Source of the DNA: Comamonas piscis | GTDB taxonomy: Bacteria; Pseudomonadota; Gammaproteobacteria; Burkholderiales; Burkholderiaceae_C | Direction: 5' to 3' | NCBI RefSeq assembly: GCF_014109725.1 | Contig: NZ_CP058554.1 | Location: forward strand, 3,658,001 to 3,722,000 | Length of the DNA: 64,000 nt | Shown: piece by piece, positions 26,542 to 34,107 of the stretch | How the letters are laid out: each line of letters starts with the position of its first letter | Position numbering within the stretch: the first letter of the stretch is position 1 | Translations under genes and position numbers: made by a program | The notes under the pieces: generated by a model | The model's input: only the letters and a program-made list of their open reading frames with translations | Database searches by the model: none | What the model was told of the DNA's origin: nothing

Positions 26542-27369
26542 ATGGACTGGTTGCAATTGGACCAAAGCATCTGCGTCGTCACCGGCGGCGCCAAAGGACT
26601 GGGTTCGGGCATCGTGCAGGCGCTGCTGGCGAGCGGCTGCCGTGTGGCCGTGCTGGACCACGACAGCGATGCACTGGCACAGCTCGCCAGCACCTATCCC
26701 GATGCCCAACGCCTGCTGCCCATCCGCGCCGATGTCTCATCGCCCGCTGCGGTAGAGGCCGCCTTTCAAACGCTGCAACAGCACTGGGGCGCCGGCCCCA
26801 GCGTGCTGGTCAACAACGCCGCCATCACCAGCGCCGCGCCGCTGGCCGAGCTGGATCCTGCCGTTTGGGAACGCCAGCTGCAGATCAACCTGGGCGGCTA
26901 CCTGCGCATGGGCCAGGCCTTCTACCGCCATTCCGACGCGAGCCTGCCTCGCGCCATTGTCAACATCGCCTCCATCTCCGCCCAAAACGCCCAACCGCTG
27001 AGCGGCGGCTACAGCATGAGCAAGGCCGCCATCCGCATGCTGACTGCGCAAATGTGCCTGGAATGGGGCCCCGCCGGCATCCGCTGCAACACCGTCAGCC
27101 CCGGCCTGTTTGTGACCCCGCTGAGTGAGCGCTTCTACCGCAACCCCGACGACCGCGCCCGCCGCGAACAGGTCGTACCGCTGCGCCGCATCGGCCAAAT
27201 CGAAGAACTCGCCCAGGCAGTCGTCTTCCTCGCCAGCCCCCGGGCCAGCTACGTCCATGGTGCCGATCTGGTGGTCGATGGCGGGTTCAGCCATTCGCTG
27301 ATGACGCATATTCCTCGGGCTTATGGGCAGGGGGAGTTGGGTGCAAAGCAGCCTGTTCCGAGAACCTGA
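26542..27369 (+). CDS. SDR oxidoreductase, third gene of the monooxygenase operon
   Basis: A 275-residue SDR with VTGGAKGLGSG (about 13-23), LVNNAA, the YSMSK active-site pair, and the C-terminal YVHGADLVVDGGFSHSLM. It probably handles the alcohol or ketone before or after the monooxygenase. The C-terminal coding end, from about 27207, exists in a second copy at 28944 beyond the toxin-antitoxin genes. The last residues (KQPVPRT) differ from that copy, so the tail of this gene may have been altered by the insertion. Confidence 0.9.
   Translation: MDWLQLDQSICVVTGGAKGLGSGIVQALLASGCRVAVLDHDSDALAQLASTYPDAQRLLPIRADVSSPAAVEAAFQTLQQHWGAGPSVLVNNAAITSAAPLAELDPAVWERQLQINLGGYLRMGQAFYRHSDASLPRAIVNIASISAQNAQPLSGGYSMSKAAIRMLTAQMCLEWGPAGIRCNTVSPGLFVTPLSERFYRNPDDRARREQVVPLRRIGQIEELAQAVVFLASPRASYVHGADLVVDGGFSHSLMTHIPRAYGQGELGAKQPVPRT
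27207..27344 (+). repeat. Direct repeat, left copy (3' end of the SDR gene)
   Basis: These 138 bp match 28944-29081 without any gap. I count seven differences, all in the first 85 bp or so and all synonymous third-position changes; the last 57 or so bases are identical. Together the copies flank the AbiE pair. Confidence 0.9.
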
Positions 27370-27456
27370 CGCACACAAAATATACCCATCGATGGGCATC
27401 TCTTGCATCCATAAACTCTTGCTGTATATTGGTTTTTTGATAAAATCCTAAGCACT
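27370..27456 (+). promoter_or_regulatory. AbiE promoter and palindromic operator
   Basis: A perfect 12-bp palindrome CCCATCGATGGG lies at 27385-27396. A plausible promoter follows: TTGCTG, 16 bp, TAAAAT just upstream of the ATG. AbiEi-type antitoxins autorepress through inverted repeats, so the palindrome is the likely operator. Confidence 0.55.
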
Positions 27457-27933
27457 ATGAGTAAAGGTTTCAGCATCACAACGGCAGAGCGCATCCAACG
27501 CTCGCTGGACCGCAGCCAGAAAAAAGTGATGCTGCGCTCAGACTTTGAGCGCTTTGGCAGCCCCAGCCAGTTGTCGCGAACATTGAGCCGATTCATCGAC
27601 GAAGGGCGCATTTTGCGCGTCAGTTCAGGCGTCTATGTCCGAGCAAGACCCAGCTCTTTAACGGGAGCACCCGTCCCCGACATCTCCATGTCGGAGCTCG
27701 TTGAAGAAGTCTTCAAGCGACTTGGCGTAGAGATTTACCCCAGCCAGGCCACACGGAATTACAACGACAGACGGACCACCCAGCTCCCCGGTCGTCTCAG
27801 CATTTCAACAGGCAAACGACGCATTACCCGAACCGTGCAGGCCGGTGCACAAAAGCTGATCTATGAGAAGCCTTCCTCCGCACATCAGGCAGGAGCTGCA
27901 AGACGCGGCTTACGAGCTGCCGAACCTGCCTGA
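27457..27933 (+). CDS. abiEi: AbiEi-like antitoxin (DUF6088)
   Basis: A 158-residue protein with an N-terminal winged-helix typical of AbiEi/DUF6088 antitoxins: KVMLRSDFERFGSPSQLSRTLSRFIDEGRILRVSSGVYVR. The central part LEEVFKRLGVEIYPSQATRNYND-like block matches the family's fold. It should bind its own promoter and, through its C-terminal part, neutralise the toxin in this type IV system. Its C-terminal 23 or so codons overlap the toxin gene by 71 bp in another frame. GC content is below that of the surrounding catabolic genes. Confidence 0.82.
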   Translation: MSKGFSITTAERIQRSLDRSQKKVMLRSDFERFGSPSQLSRTLSRFIDEGRILRVSSGVYVRARPSSLTGAPVPDISMSELVEEVFKRLGVEIYPSQATRNYNDRRTTQLPGRLSISTGKRRITRTVQAGAQKLIYEKPSSAHQAGAARRGLRAAEPA

Positions 27934-28909
27934 CAGCGTCATTGTCAAAGACGCGCATTTAACCGATGCGTTGCGGCTGATTGCAAGGCTGCCGCGTGTC
28001 GAGCACGCGCGTTTGGTCGATACACGCGACACGAATGCTCCTGAGACGCAAGTGCTGGCTATGGATATGGTGTTCGCTGGCGGAACCTGCCTTGCCAAAG
28101 CGCATGGAACCATCCAACGCATGTCCGAAGACATTGACTTCAAGCTTCATTTAACAGAAGTGCCGCAAGGCTACAAAGTGGGCTCGCTGGTATCTGTCGA
28201 AAGCCGATTGCGCGCTTTGCACAGAGTCCTGGAGCAATCCCTGGTCAAGGACGGCTTTTCCATAGCCGAGCCATACACTCCGCAAGACAAAAACCCGATC
28301 GTCCTCGACGGGCGCCGTTACTACGAGCTTGAGTTGGACTACGCCGAGTCCGGGGAAAGCCAGGCGCTGGCAGCACCCGCACTTCGAGCAGCATTGAAGC
28401 TGGAACTCAAGGCCCAATCAACGCCCATTGCGCATGAAATGCTGAAAGTGGGCTACCTGCACCGGCAACTGCTGGGAATGCAAGACCCAGACGCTTTTGA
28501 GATTCCCTGTGTCTCCCGAGAAATAACACTTGCCGAGAAAGCGCTGTCCTTCCTGCGCCGCTATGCCTGGAGGATGTCCGGCAATCACCGCGGAGCTTTT
28601 GACACGGCTTTGGTTCGGCATGTGTATGACATCTGGCGCATGACTGAAGACGACCCAGAACTGCTGGGTCGCTCCAAGCGTCTCTTCCCGCAGTTGGTGG
28701 CCGCAGATGCCTTGCAATTCGGAGCGCAGTATCCAGCGTTCAGAAACGAGCCGATGGGCGTTCTTCAACACACCCTCAGAGACCTTCCCCTTGCGGAAAT
28801 TGAAAAGGATTTCAAAACCCGCTTGGCGCCCTTGGTCTATATCGAGGTTCCGCCCTTTGAAGAGGTTTTTGAGAAATTTCGTGACGTTGCCACGGAGCTG
28901 CTGCGCTAA
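27863..28909 (+). CDS. abiEii: AbiEii-type nucleotidyltransferase toxin
   Basis: A 348-residue protein of the AbiEii/AbiGii family. Motif I (GGTCLAK, residues 73-79) and the catalytic acidic cluster RMSEDIDF (86-93) are intact; further family parts are KLELKAQ near the middle and the C-terminal helical region. AbiEii toxins transfer nucleotides onto tRNA or other targets and arrest growth, which aborts phage infection. The toxin overlaps its antitoxin by 71 bp, more than most pairs, so expression should be tightly coupled. The module lies between direct repeats of a host gene end. Confidence 0.87.
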   Translation: MRSLPPHIRQELQDAAYELPNLPDSVIVKDAHLTDALRLIARLPRVEHARLVDTRDTNAPETQVLAMDMVFAGGTCLAKAHGTIQRMSEDIDFKLHLTEVPQGYKVGSLVSVESRLRALHRVLEQSLVKDGFSIAEPYTPQDKNPIVLDGRRYYELELDYAESGESQALAAPALRAALKLELKAQSTPIAHEMLKVGYLHRQLLGMQDPDAFEIPCVSREITLAEKALSFLRRYAWRMSGNHRGAFDTALVRHVYDIWRMTEDDPELLGRSKRLFPQLVAADALQFGAQYPAFRNEPMGVLQHTLRDLPLAEIEKDFKTRLAPLVYIEVPPFEEVFEKFRDVATELLR

Positions 28910-28943
28910 GCCACAGGTCATATCGCGTTGGTTCCGCCAGTGC

Positions 28944-29139
28944 ACTCGCCCAGGCGGTGGTCTTCCTCGCCAGCCCCCGGGCCAGCTATGTCCATGGTGC
29001 GGATCTGGTGGTTGATGGTGGTTTCAGCCATTCGCTGATGACGCATATTCCTCGGGCTTATGGGCAGGGGGAGTTGGGTGCTGAGAAGCAGCAGCCTGGC
29101 TTGGTGCAAGCCACCAATCCAGGCGTCAGCAACCTGTGA
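28944..29139 (+). pseudogene. Second copy of the SDR gene 3' end
   Basis: The reading frame ALAQAVVFLASPRASYVHG continues through the same C-terminus as the SDR at 26542 but lacks the first 220 or so residues. Bases 28944-29081 are the right direct repeat. After that the two copies diverge by small insertions; this copy ends EKQQPGLVQATNPGVSNL. It could be the original end of the SDR gene, displaced when the toxin-antitoxin module and a replacement 3' end were inserted. Confidence 0.85.
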
Positions 29140-29146
29140 GACCGGT

Positions 29147-30079
29147 TCAGGGAAGCGGATCGCCCGCGCCCACCCGGTCCACAATCAAACGGTAGTGCTC
29201 AGGCCTGCGGTGCTTGGCGAAATTGAATACGTGCTGGCGGAAATGTTCACCCAGCGATAGATCGGCGCTGACGCAAATCACTTCATCTTCCTGGGTCAGC
29301 GTGCGCGCCACGATCTCCCCGGTGGGAGCAACGATGACGGAGCTGCCGATCATGTGGTGGCCATCTTCCGAACCGCATTTAGCGGCCGCAGCCACCCAAA
29401 TTCCATTCTGGTAGGCATTGGCCTGCAATGAAACCAGATGGGTGGTTGTGCGCAGATGCACCGGCTCATTCCAATGGATATTGAGCGACGGCGTGTTGTA
29501 GCCCAGCATGACCACCTCTGCACTTTGCAAAGCCATCACGCGGTAGGTCTCCGGCCAGCGGCGGTCGTTGCACAGGCACATGCCGTACTTGACTGCCTCG
29601 GACTCGAAAACCCGGAATCCCAGGTTGCCGACATCAAAGTATTTTTTCTCCAGATGCTGGAATGGCGCCTCCGGCTTGTGCTCCATATGCCCAGGCAAAT
29701 GGATCTTGCGGTATTTGCCGCTGATTTCTCCCTTCCGGTTGACCAGTACCGCTGTGTTGTAGGGTCGCCCGTCTTCTGCCAATTCCGCATAGCCCAGATA
29801 GAAGCCCACGCCTAACTCACGGGCTGCGTCAAACAACGGCTGAACATCCGTATTGGGCATCTGTGCTTCAAAAAATCTTGCTTGGGCCTCTGCCTCTTCC
29901 ATCCAATAGCGCGGGAAGAAGGTCGTCAACGCCAACTCCGGAAACACCACCATCTCAGCACCCCGGGACTTGGCCTCCCGCAGCATGGCCACCAAGCGCC
30001 GGACCACGGCGCCCCGGCTATCCGACAAATGCACCGGCCCCATCTGGGCCACTGCCAAACCTAGTTTTCTTGTTGTCAT
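29147..30079 (-). CDS. N-carbamoyl-D-amino acid hydrolase
   Basis: A 310-residue nitrilase-superfamily enzyme that hydrolyses N-carbamoyl-D-amino acids to D-amino acids, CO2 and ammonia. It matches the well-known Agrobacterium D-carbamoylase pattern along its length: VVFPELALTTFFPRYW with the catalytic glutamate, GKYRKIHLPGHMEHKPEAPFQHLEK with the lysine, and MCLCNDRRWPETYRVM with the nucleophilic cysteine. The start at 30079 follows AAGGAG by 8 nt and overlaps the D-aminoacylase stop (ATGA). Together they liberate D-amino acids from two kinds of N-blocked derivatives. Confidence 0.93.
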   Translation of the reverse strand: MTTRKLGLAVAQMGPVHLSDSRGAVVRRLVAMLREAKSRGAEMVVFPELALTTFFPRYWMEEAEAQARFFEAQMPNTDVQPLFDAARELGVGFYLGYAELAEDGRPYNTAVLVNRKGEISGKYRKIHLPGHMEHKPEAPFQHLEKKYFDVGNLGFRVFESEAVKYGMCLCNDRRWPETYRVMALQSAEVVMLGYNTPSLNIHWNEPVHLRTTTHLVSLQANAYQNGIWVAAAAKCGSEDGHHMIGSSVIVAPTGEIVARTLTQEDEVICVSADLSLGEHFRQHVFNFAKHRRPEHYRLIVDRVGAGDPLP

Positions 30080-31533
30080 TGCACGCACTCCTTTTGCGTT
30101 TTCTCTTGAGGCTCTGTTCGGCGCAGCACTTGCCCTGGGCGCGCACCTGTGGGTTGGTGGCCATCCCACACCTGCCGACCATTGACCCAGACTTGTTCGA
30201 TTCCCTGGCTGGCCTGCACAGGGTCTTCAAAGCTGGCTTTGTCCGTCACACGCTGAGGATCGAACACCACCAGGTCGGCAAACCAGCCTGGTTGCAAACG
30301 TCCACGTTGGGCCAGTCCATATTGCTCTGCTGCCAATCCGGTCATCCGATGGATGCCTTCCTCCAGCGACAGCAATCCACATTCGCGCACCATGCGCCGC
30401 AGCACACGGGTAAAGGTGCCCCACTGGCGTGGATGGGGATGCGGATCAAACGGCAGGCCATCGGATCCCACCATGGTGAGCGGGAACGCAAAGATGCGGT
30501 CCACATCTCCCTGGTCCATCAAGAAGTAGATGGCCCCGGCCGGTGACAGCCGCGCCAGCAGCGCTTCATCGTCCAAACCCCATTCCTGCTGCAAGTCGGC
30601 AAAGTCCCGCCCTTTGGCTTCAGGGCAAGCGCTGGACCAGGTGATCATGGTGCGGCTGGCCAGACGAACCCGGTCGAGCCGCAGCATGGTGGATGTGGCG
30701 GGATAGGGATGGCAGTCCACGCAGACGGGCTGTTTGCTACTGGCCTCCCGGATCAACGCCAGCGTCTCCTCTGAACGACCGTGGTTGCGCTCTCCTGCCA
30801 GTTTGTGGTGGGAGAAAACCACCCGGCAGTCTGCCTCGCGCCCTACCGCCAATGCTTCTTGCATCGCGGGGACAATGTCATCCGCCTCATCCCGCAGATG
30901 GGTGGCATACACGGCCTGGCGGCCGCGCAGGGGCTGGCAGACCTCCAACAGTTCTCGTGTTGAAGCATGGCGTGCAGGCGGGTAAAAGGTACCGGTCGAG
31001 ATGCCAAACGCTCCTTCGTCCAGCGCTTCGGTCAGCAGGTCACGCATCTGCGCACACTCGTCATCTGTGGCTTCACGCTGGTGGTCCGCCATCACATTGA
31101 CGCGCAAGGTCGTGTGGCCCACCAACGGAATGACATTCACCGCAGCAGGCTGCGCTTGCAAGGCCTGCACCCACTCCCCAAAGCGCCCAAAGCGAAACAG
31201 CTCGGGAGGGCCCAGCAGGTCCAACGGCTGCGGCAGGCTTTGCTGCACCAGCGGCGCCAAGCTGATGCCACAGTTGCCGGTGACCACCGTCGTAATACCT
31301 TGGGATACTTTGGGCACCATGTCGGGATGCACCAGCAGGTAGCCATCGTCATGGGTATGTGAATCGATGAAGCCCGGTGCAATGGCCAGACCCTGAAGGT
31401 CGATGACGGTATCGCCGGCCTGGGCCTGCAGCTCCCCCACCTGGGCAATCCTGTCTCCATCAACCGAAAGGTCTCCGCTGAACGCCCGTTGGCCAGTCCC
31501 ATCGATCACCATCGCATTCTTGAATATCAGCAC
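30076..31533 (-). CDS. D-aminoacylase (N-acyl-D-amino acid deacylase)
   Basis: A 485-residue amidohydrolase closely resembling Alcaligenes D-aminoacylases: metal-binding FIDSHTHDDGYLLVHPDM, VTGNCGISLAPL, FYPPARHASTRELLEVC, THLRDEADDI, FSHHKLAGERNHGRSEETL and VGSDGLPFDPHPHPRQWGTF. It removes the acyl group of N-acyl-D-amino acids with a zinc centre. It is the first enzyme gene downstream of the Bug receptor in a minus-strand operon with the D-carbamoylase. GNCG supplies a cysteine ligand typical of this group. Confidence 0.93.
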   Translation of the reverse strand: MLIFKNAMVIDGTGQRAFSGDLSVDGDRIAQVGELQAQAGDTVIDLQGLAIAPGFIDSHTHDDGYLLVHPDMVPKVSQGITTVVTGNCGISLAPLVQQSLPQPLDLLGPPELFRFGRFGEWVQALQAQPAAVNVIPLVGHTTLRVNVMADHQREATDDECAQMRDLLTEALDEGAFGISTGTFYPPARHASTRELLEVCQPLRGRQAVYATHLRDEADDIVPAMQEALAVGREADCRVVFSHHKLAGERNHGRSEETLALIREASSKQPVCVDCHPYPATSTMLRLDRVRLASRTMITWSSACPEAKGRDFADLQQEWGLDDEALLARLSPAGAIYFLMDQGDVDRIFAFPLTMVGSDGLPFDPHPHPRQWGTFTRVLRRMVRECGLLSLEEGIHRMTGLAAEQYGLAQRGRLQPGWFADLVVFDPQRVTDKASFEDPVQASQGIEQVWVNGRQVWDGHQPTGARPGQVLRRTEPQEKTQKECVQ

Positions 31534-31558
31534 GTTTGCCTTCTCTTTCAGGGGCTGA

Positions 31559-32542
31559 TCAGTTCAGCTTCTCGATCTTGCTGGACTGGATGATGTCGGT
31601 CCATTTCTTCGTCTCGCGGGCAATCAGTTGCTTGAAATCTTCGGGCGTCCCACCCACCGGCTGGGCGCCCAGGCCATTCAGGCTTTCCCGTACGTTGGAC
31701 GTCTTCAACACCTTGTCCAGGTCGGCCGCCAGCGCCTTGGCTTGCTCCGGTGTCATCTTGCGATTGCCCACCACGCCACCCCAGGAGACGATCTCGTAGC
31801 CCTTGACGCCCGCCTCGTCCATGGTCGGCACATCGGGCAGCTGCTCGATACGCTTGCCCAGTTGGGTCACCGCCAGCGCACGCACCTTGCCCGACTTGAT
31901 GAGCGGCACGGATTCAGAGCTGTTGATGAACATATAGTCCAAGCGCCCGCCCATCAGATCCTGCAGGGCAGCCGGCCCGCCTTGGTAGGGAACAAAAACC
32001 GTGTTCAGCTTTTCCAGGTGGTTGAGCAGCTCACCACTCATGTGGCCCGTGGTGCCGACGCCCGATGCCCCATAAGAAAGCTTGCCGGGGTTCTTGCGTG
32101 CTTCGGTCAGCAAATCCTTGACGGAGTGGGCGCTGGATGCCGCTGGAACGATCAGTACGTTGTAGAGGTTGAAGAGGTGCGACACGGGGACCAGGTCCTT
32201 GTCCACGTCATAAGGCAAGGTGGAGAACAGCGCGCGATTCACCGCAAGGGTGTTGATATTTCCGTAGCCAACGGTAAGCTCATTACCCTTGATCACCTGC
32301 ACCATGCCGATATTGCCTGCGGCGCCAGGCTTGTTTTCGACAATCACCGGACGATGGGCATTCTGCGACCATTGGTTGGTGATGATGCGGCTCAGCACGT
32401 CCGGAGAGCCACCGGCAGCGGAGGGAACGACAAAGTTAATGGCTTGGCCAGCGTTGCCTTGAGCAGCGCTAGGGCCCGACTGCACAGCCAATAAAACAAG
32501 GGGCATCAGGAGGGCAAAACGGTTCAGAAGGCGACGGTTCAT
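31559..32542 (-). CDS. Bug/TctC family periplasmic solute receptor (4)
   Basis: A 327-residue Bug receptor with a signal peptide (cleavage near SAAQG), INFVVPSAAGGSPDVLSRII, VIVENKPGAAGNIG and FVPYQGGPAALQDLMGG. It heads the D-amino-acid operon, so its ligand may be an N-acyl- or N-carbamoyl-D-amino acid, which are carboxylates of suitable size; this is inference from position. A LysR gene is divergent. Confidence 0.92.
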   Translation of the reverse strand: MNRRLLNRFALLMPLVLLAVQSGPSAAQGNAGQAINFVVPSAAGGSPDVLSRIITNQWSQNAHRPVIVENKPGAAGNIGMVQVIKGNELTVGYGNINTLAVNRALFSTLPYDVDKDLVPVSHLFNLYNVLIVPAASSAHSVKDLLTEARKNPGKLSYGASGVGTTGHMSGELLNHLEKLNTVFVPYQGGPAALQDLMGGRLDYMFINSSESVPLIKSGKVRALAVTQLGKRIEQLPDVPTMDEAGVKGYEIVSWGGVVGNRKMTPEQAKALAADLDKVLKTSNVRESLNGLGAQPVGGTPEDFKQLIARETKKWTDIIQSSKIEKLN

Positions 32543-32664
32543 GGCTTGGTTCTTTCATGGGTCTGAATATTGCTTGCAGCGTAAAGGACAAGCCGACCGC
32601 GCCCAAATTGAAAAATGTCGGTGCATTCACAAACAAAGTTATATCGACCAGGGGTTTACCCCAC

Positions 32665-33642
32665 ATGCCAAGCCATTCGCCGGAAGCCAGTACACCCGCC
32701 ATCCGCGCCCGCGCACTCAACATGCGGCAGCTGGAGGTGTTCCACGCCATCATGACCACCGGCACCATCAGCGGTGCGGCCTTGGCCTTGCATGTATCGC
32801 AACCAGCCCTGAGCCGCGCGCTGGCACACTGCGAAGCCCGTCTGGGGTATTTGCTGTTTGAGCGACAAGGAAGGCGACTGCAACCCACGCCAGAAGCCCA
32901 GCGCCTGCACGAGGAGGCGCGCGATGTGTACCGAGGTCTCGATCGCCTCAATAGCCTGGCCCAGCGCATCGGTCATGCCGGCGTGGCCACTTTGCACTTG
33001 GCCTGCAGTGCCACGTTTGCCAACACCTTGATTCCGCAGGCGCTGCAGCAACTGATGCGATACAGCCCCCAGTTGCGCGTCGACTTTCGCACGGCGACCT
33101 ATGACGAATTGCCGGAGTACTTGCTGTCCGCTCAAGCGGATGTGGGTGTTTCCTTGGTGGAATCAAACCACCCGGGCTTGAAATCCCGCTTGATTGGGCG
33201 CCAGCACCTGGTATGCGTACTGCCGCCGCAGCACCCGCTTGCAGATCGCCCCACCGTGGATCCCATCGAACTGTGTGGCACCGCCTGGATCGGCTACCCC
33301 CCAGACACCCCGCTGGGGCGCCTTTGTGCGTCGGCGCTGGCGATGGATGCCAGCTCAGCGAGCATTCAGGTCCGCTCGCCCGCCATTGCCCTCAGCTGCG
33401 TTCAGACGGGATTGGGGGCTGCCATTGTGGACGCTTCATGCATGCCGCATATTCCCCGCCACGACATCGTCGTCAGGCCGCTGACGACCGATGTGTACTC
33501 CGACATCTGGACCATCACATCCGCCCGGCAGCCTTGCTCGGCAGCAGGCCAGCAATTCATCGATGCGCTGCATGCGGTGGTGAAGCAGCTGACGGCGACT
33601 AGTCCTCGGCCTTCGGACACCAAGAACACCGGCACCGCCTGA
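32665..33642 (+). CDS. LysR-family transcriptional regulator (2)
   Basis: About 325 residues with the winged helix at MRQLEVFHAIMTTGTISGAALALHVSQPALSRALAHCE and a LysR effector domain (LHLACSATFANTLIPQALQQL). The divergent position to the Bug receptor and D-amino-acid hydrolases makes it their likely activator. The start is placed at the ATG at 32665; in-frame starts further up to 32557 exist, as the codons after them do not resemble the family. Confidence 0.9.
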   Translation: MPSHSPEASTPAIRARALNMRQLEVFHAIMTTGTISGAALALHVSQPALSRALAHCEARLGYLLFERQGRRLQPTPEAQRLHEEARDVYRGLDRLNSLAQRIGHAGVATLHLACSATFANTLIPQALQQLMRYSPQLRVDFRTATYDELPEYLLSAQADVGVSLVESNHPGLKSRLIGRQHLVCVLPPQHPLADRPTVDPIELCGTAWIGYPPDTPLGRLCASALAMDASSASIQVRSPAIALSCVQTGLGAAIVDASCMPHIPRHDIVVRPLTTDVYSDIWTITSARQPCSAAGQQFIDALHAVVKQLTATSPRPSDTKNTGTA

Positions 33643-33693
33643 GCATTTTTTGCAGACCCTCAGCCCGGGATCGCTGGAAAGGGCTGACGCCCA

Positions 33694-33924
33694 TCAAAAC
33701 GCTAAATCCAAACCCATCGTTCTGACCAAGGTAAAAGTCAGCAGCCCCAGCAGCAGCAGCGCCAACATAAAAATCGCCGCCACCTTGCCGCCTGCGCGCA
33801 ACACGGCACGCGGGTCGCCGCCTTTTTTGCCCTGGTCGTAATGCCACTTGATGGCAAAGAACATGCAGGTGCTGAACATGCTCAGCTTGAAGATGACGAA
33901 GACTACGGGGATCCAATCGATCAT
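33694..33924 (-). CDS. Small membrane protein, 76 residues
   Basis: A 76-residue protein with two hydrophobic helices (MIDWIPVVFVIFKLSMFSTCMFFAI and AAIFMLALLLLGLLTFTLV) joined by a charged loop YDQGKKGGDP. It starts at 33924 with GGAAA upstream. I do not recognise a family; similar small two-helix proteins are common and unassigned. It is divergent from the MocR gene and convergent with the LysR gene. Confidence 0.6.
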   Translation of the reverse strand: MIDWIPVVFVIFKLSMFSTCMFFAIKWHYDQGKKGGDPRAVLRAGGKVAAIFMLALLLLGLLTFTLVRTMGLDLAF

Positions 33925-34062
33925 TTTGCAAATTTCCAGCCAATGACTTGGCACTGTCCGAGCCCCAACGATGCATGAGGCCACAACGCCAGCGATTGCC
34001 ATACAAGCATGGGCCGCTGCACGTTCTGGTGCATATTACGCAAAAGCAATTTCCATACATGC

Positions 34063-34075
34063 GGACAAATTGTCC
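34063..34075. promoter_or_regulatory. Candidate operator GGACAA-A-TTGTCC
   Basis: A perfect 6+6 bp dyad lies in the divergent gap, 33 bp before the MocR ATG. It could be a binding site for the MocR protein, which commonly autoregulates and controls its divergent neighbour. Confidence 0.4.
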
Positions 34076-34107
34076 AAGGCTCAGTGCATACATCCCCTGG
34101 CAAAACC

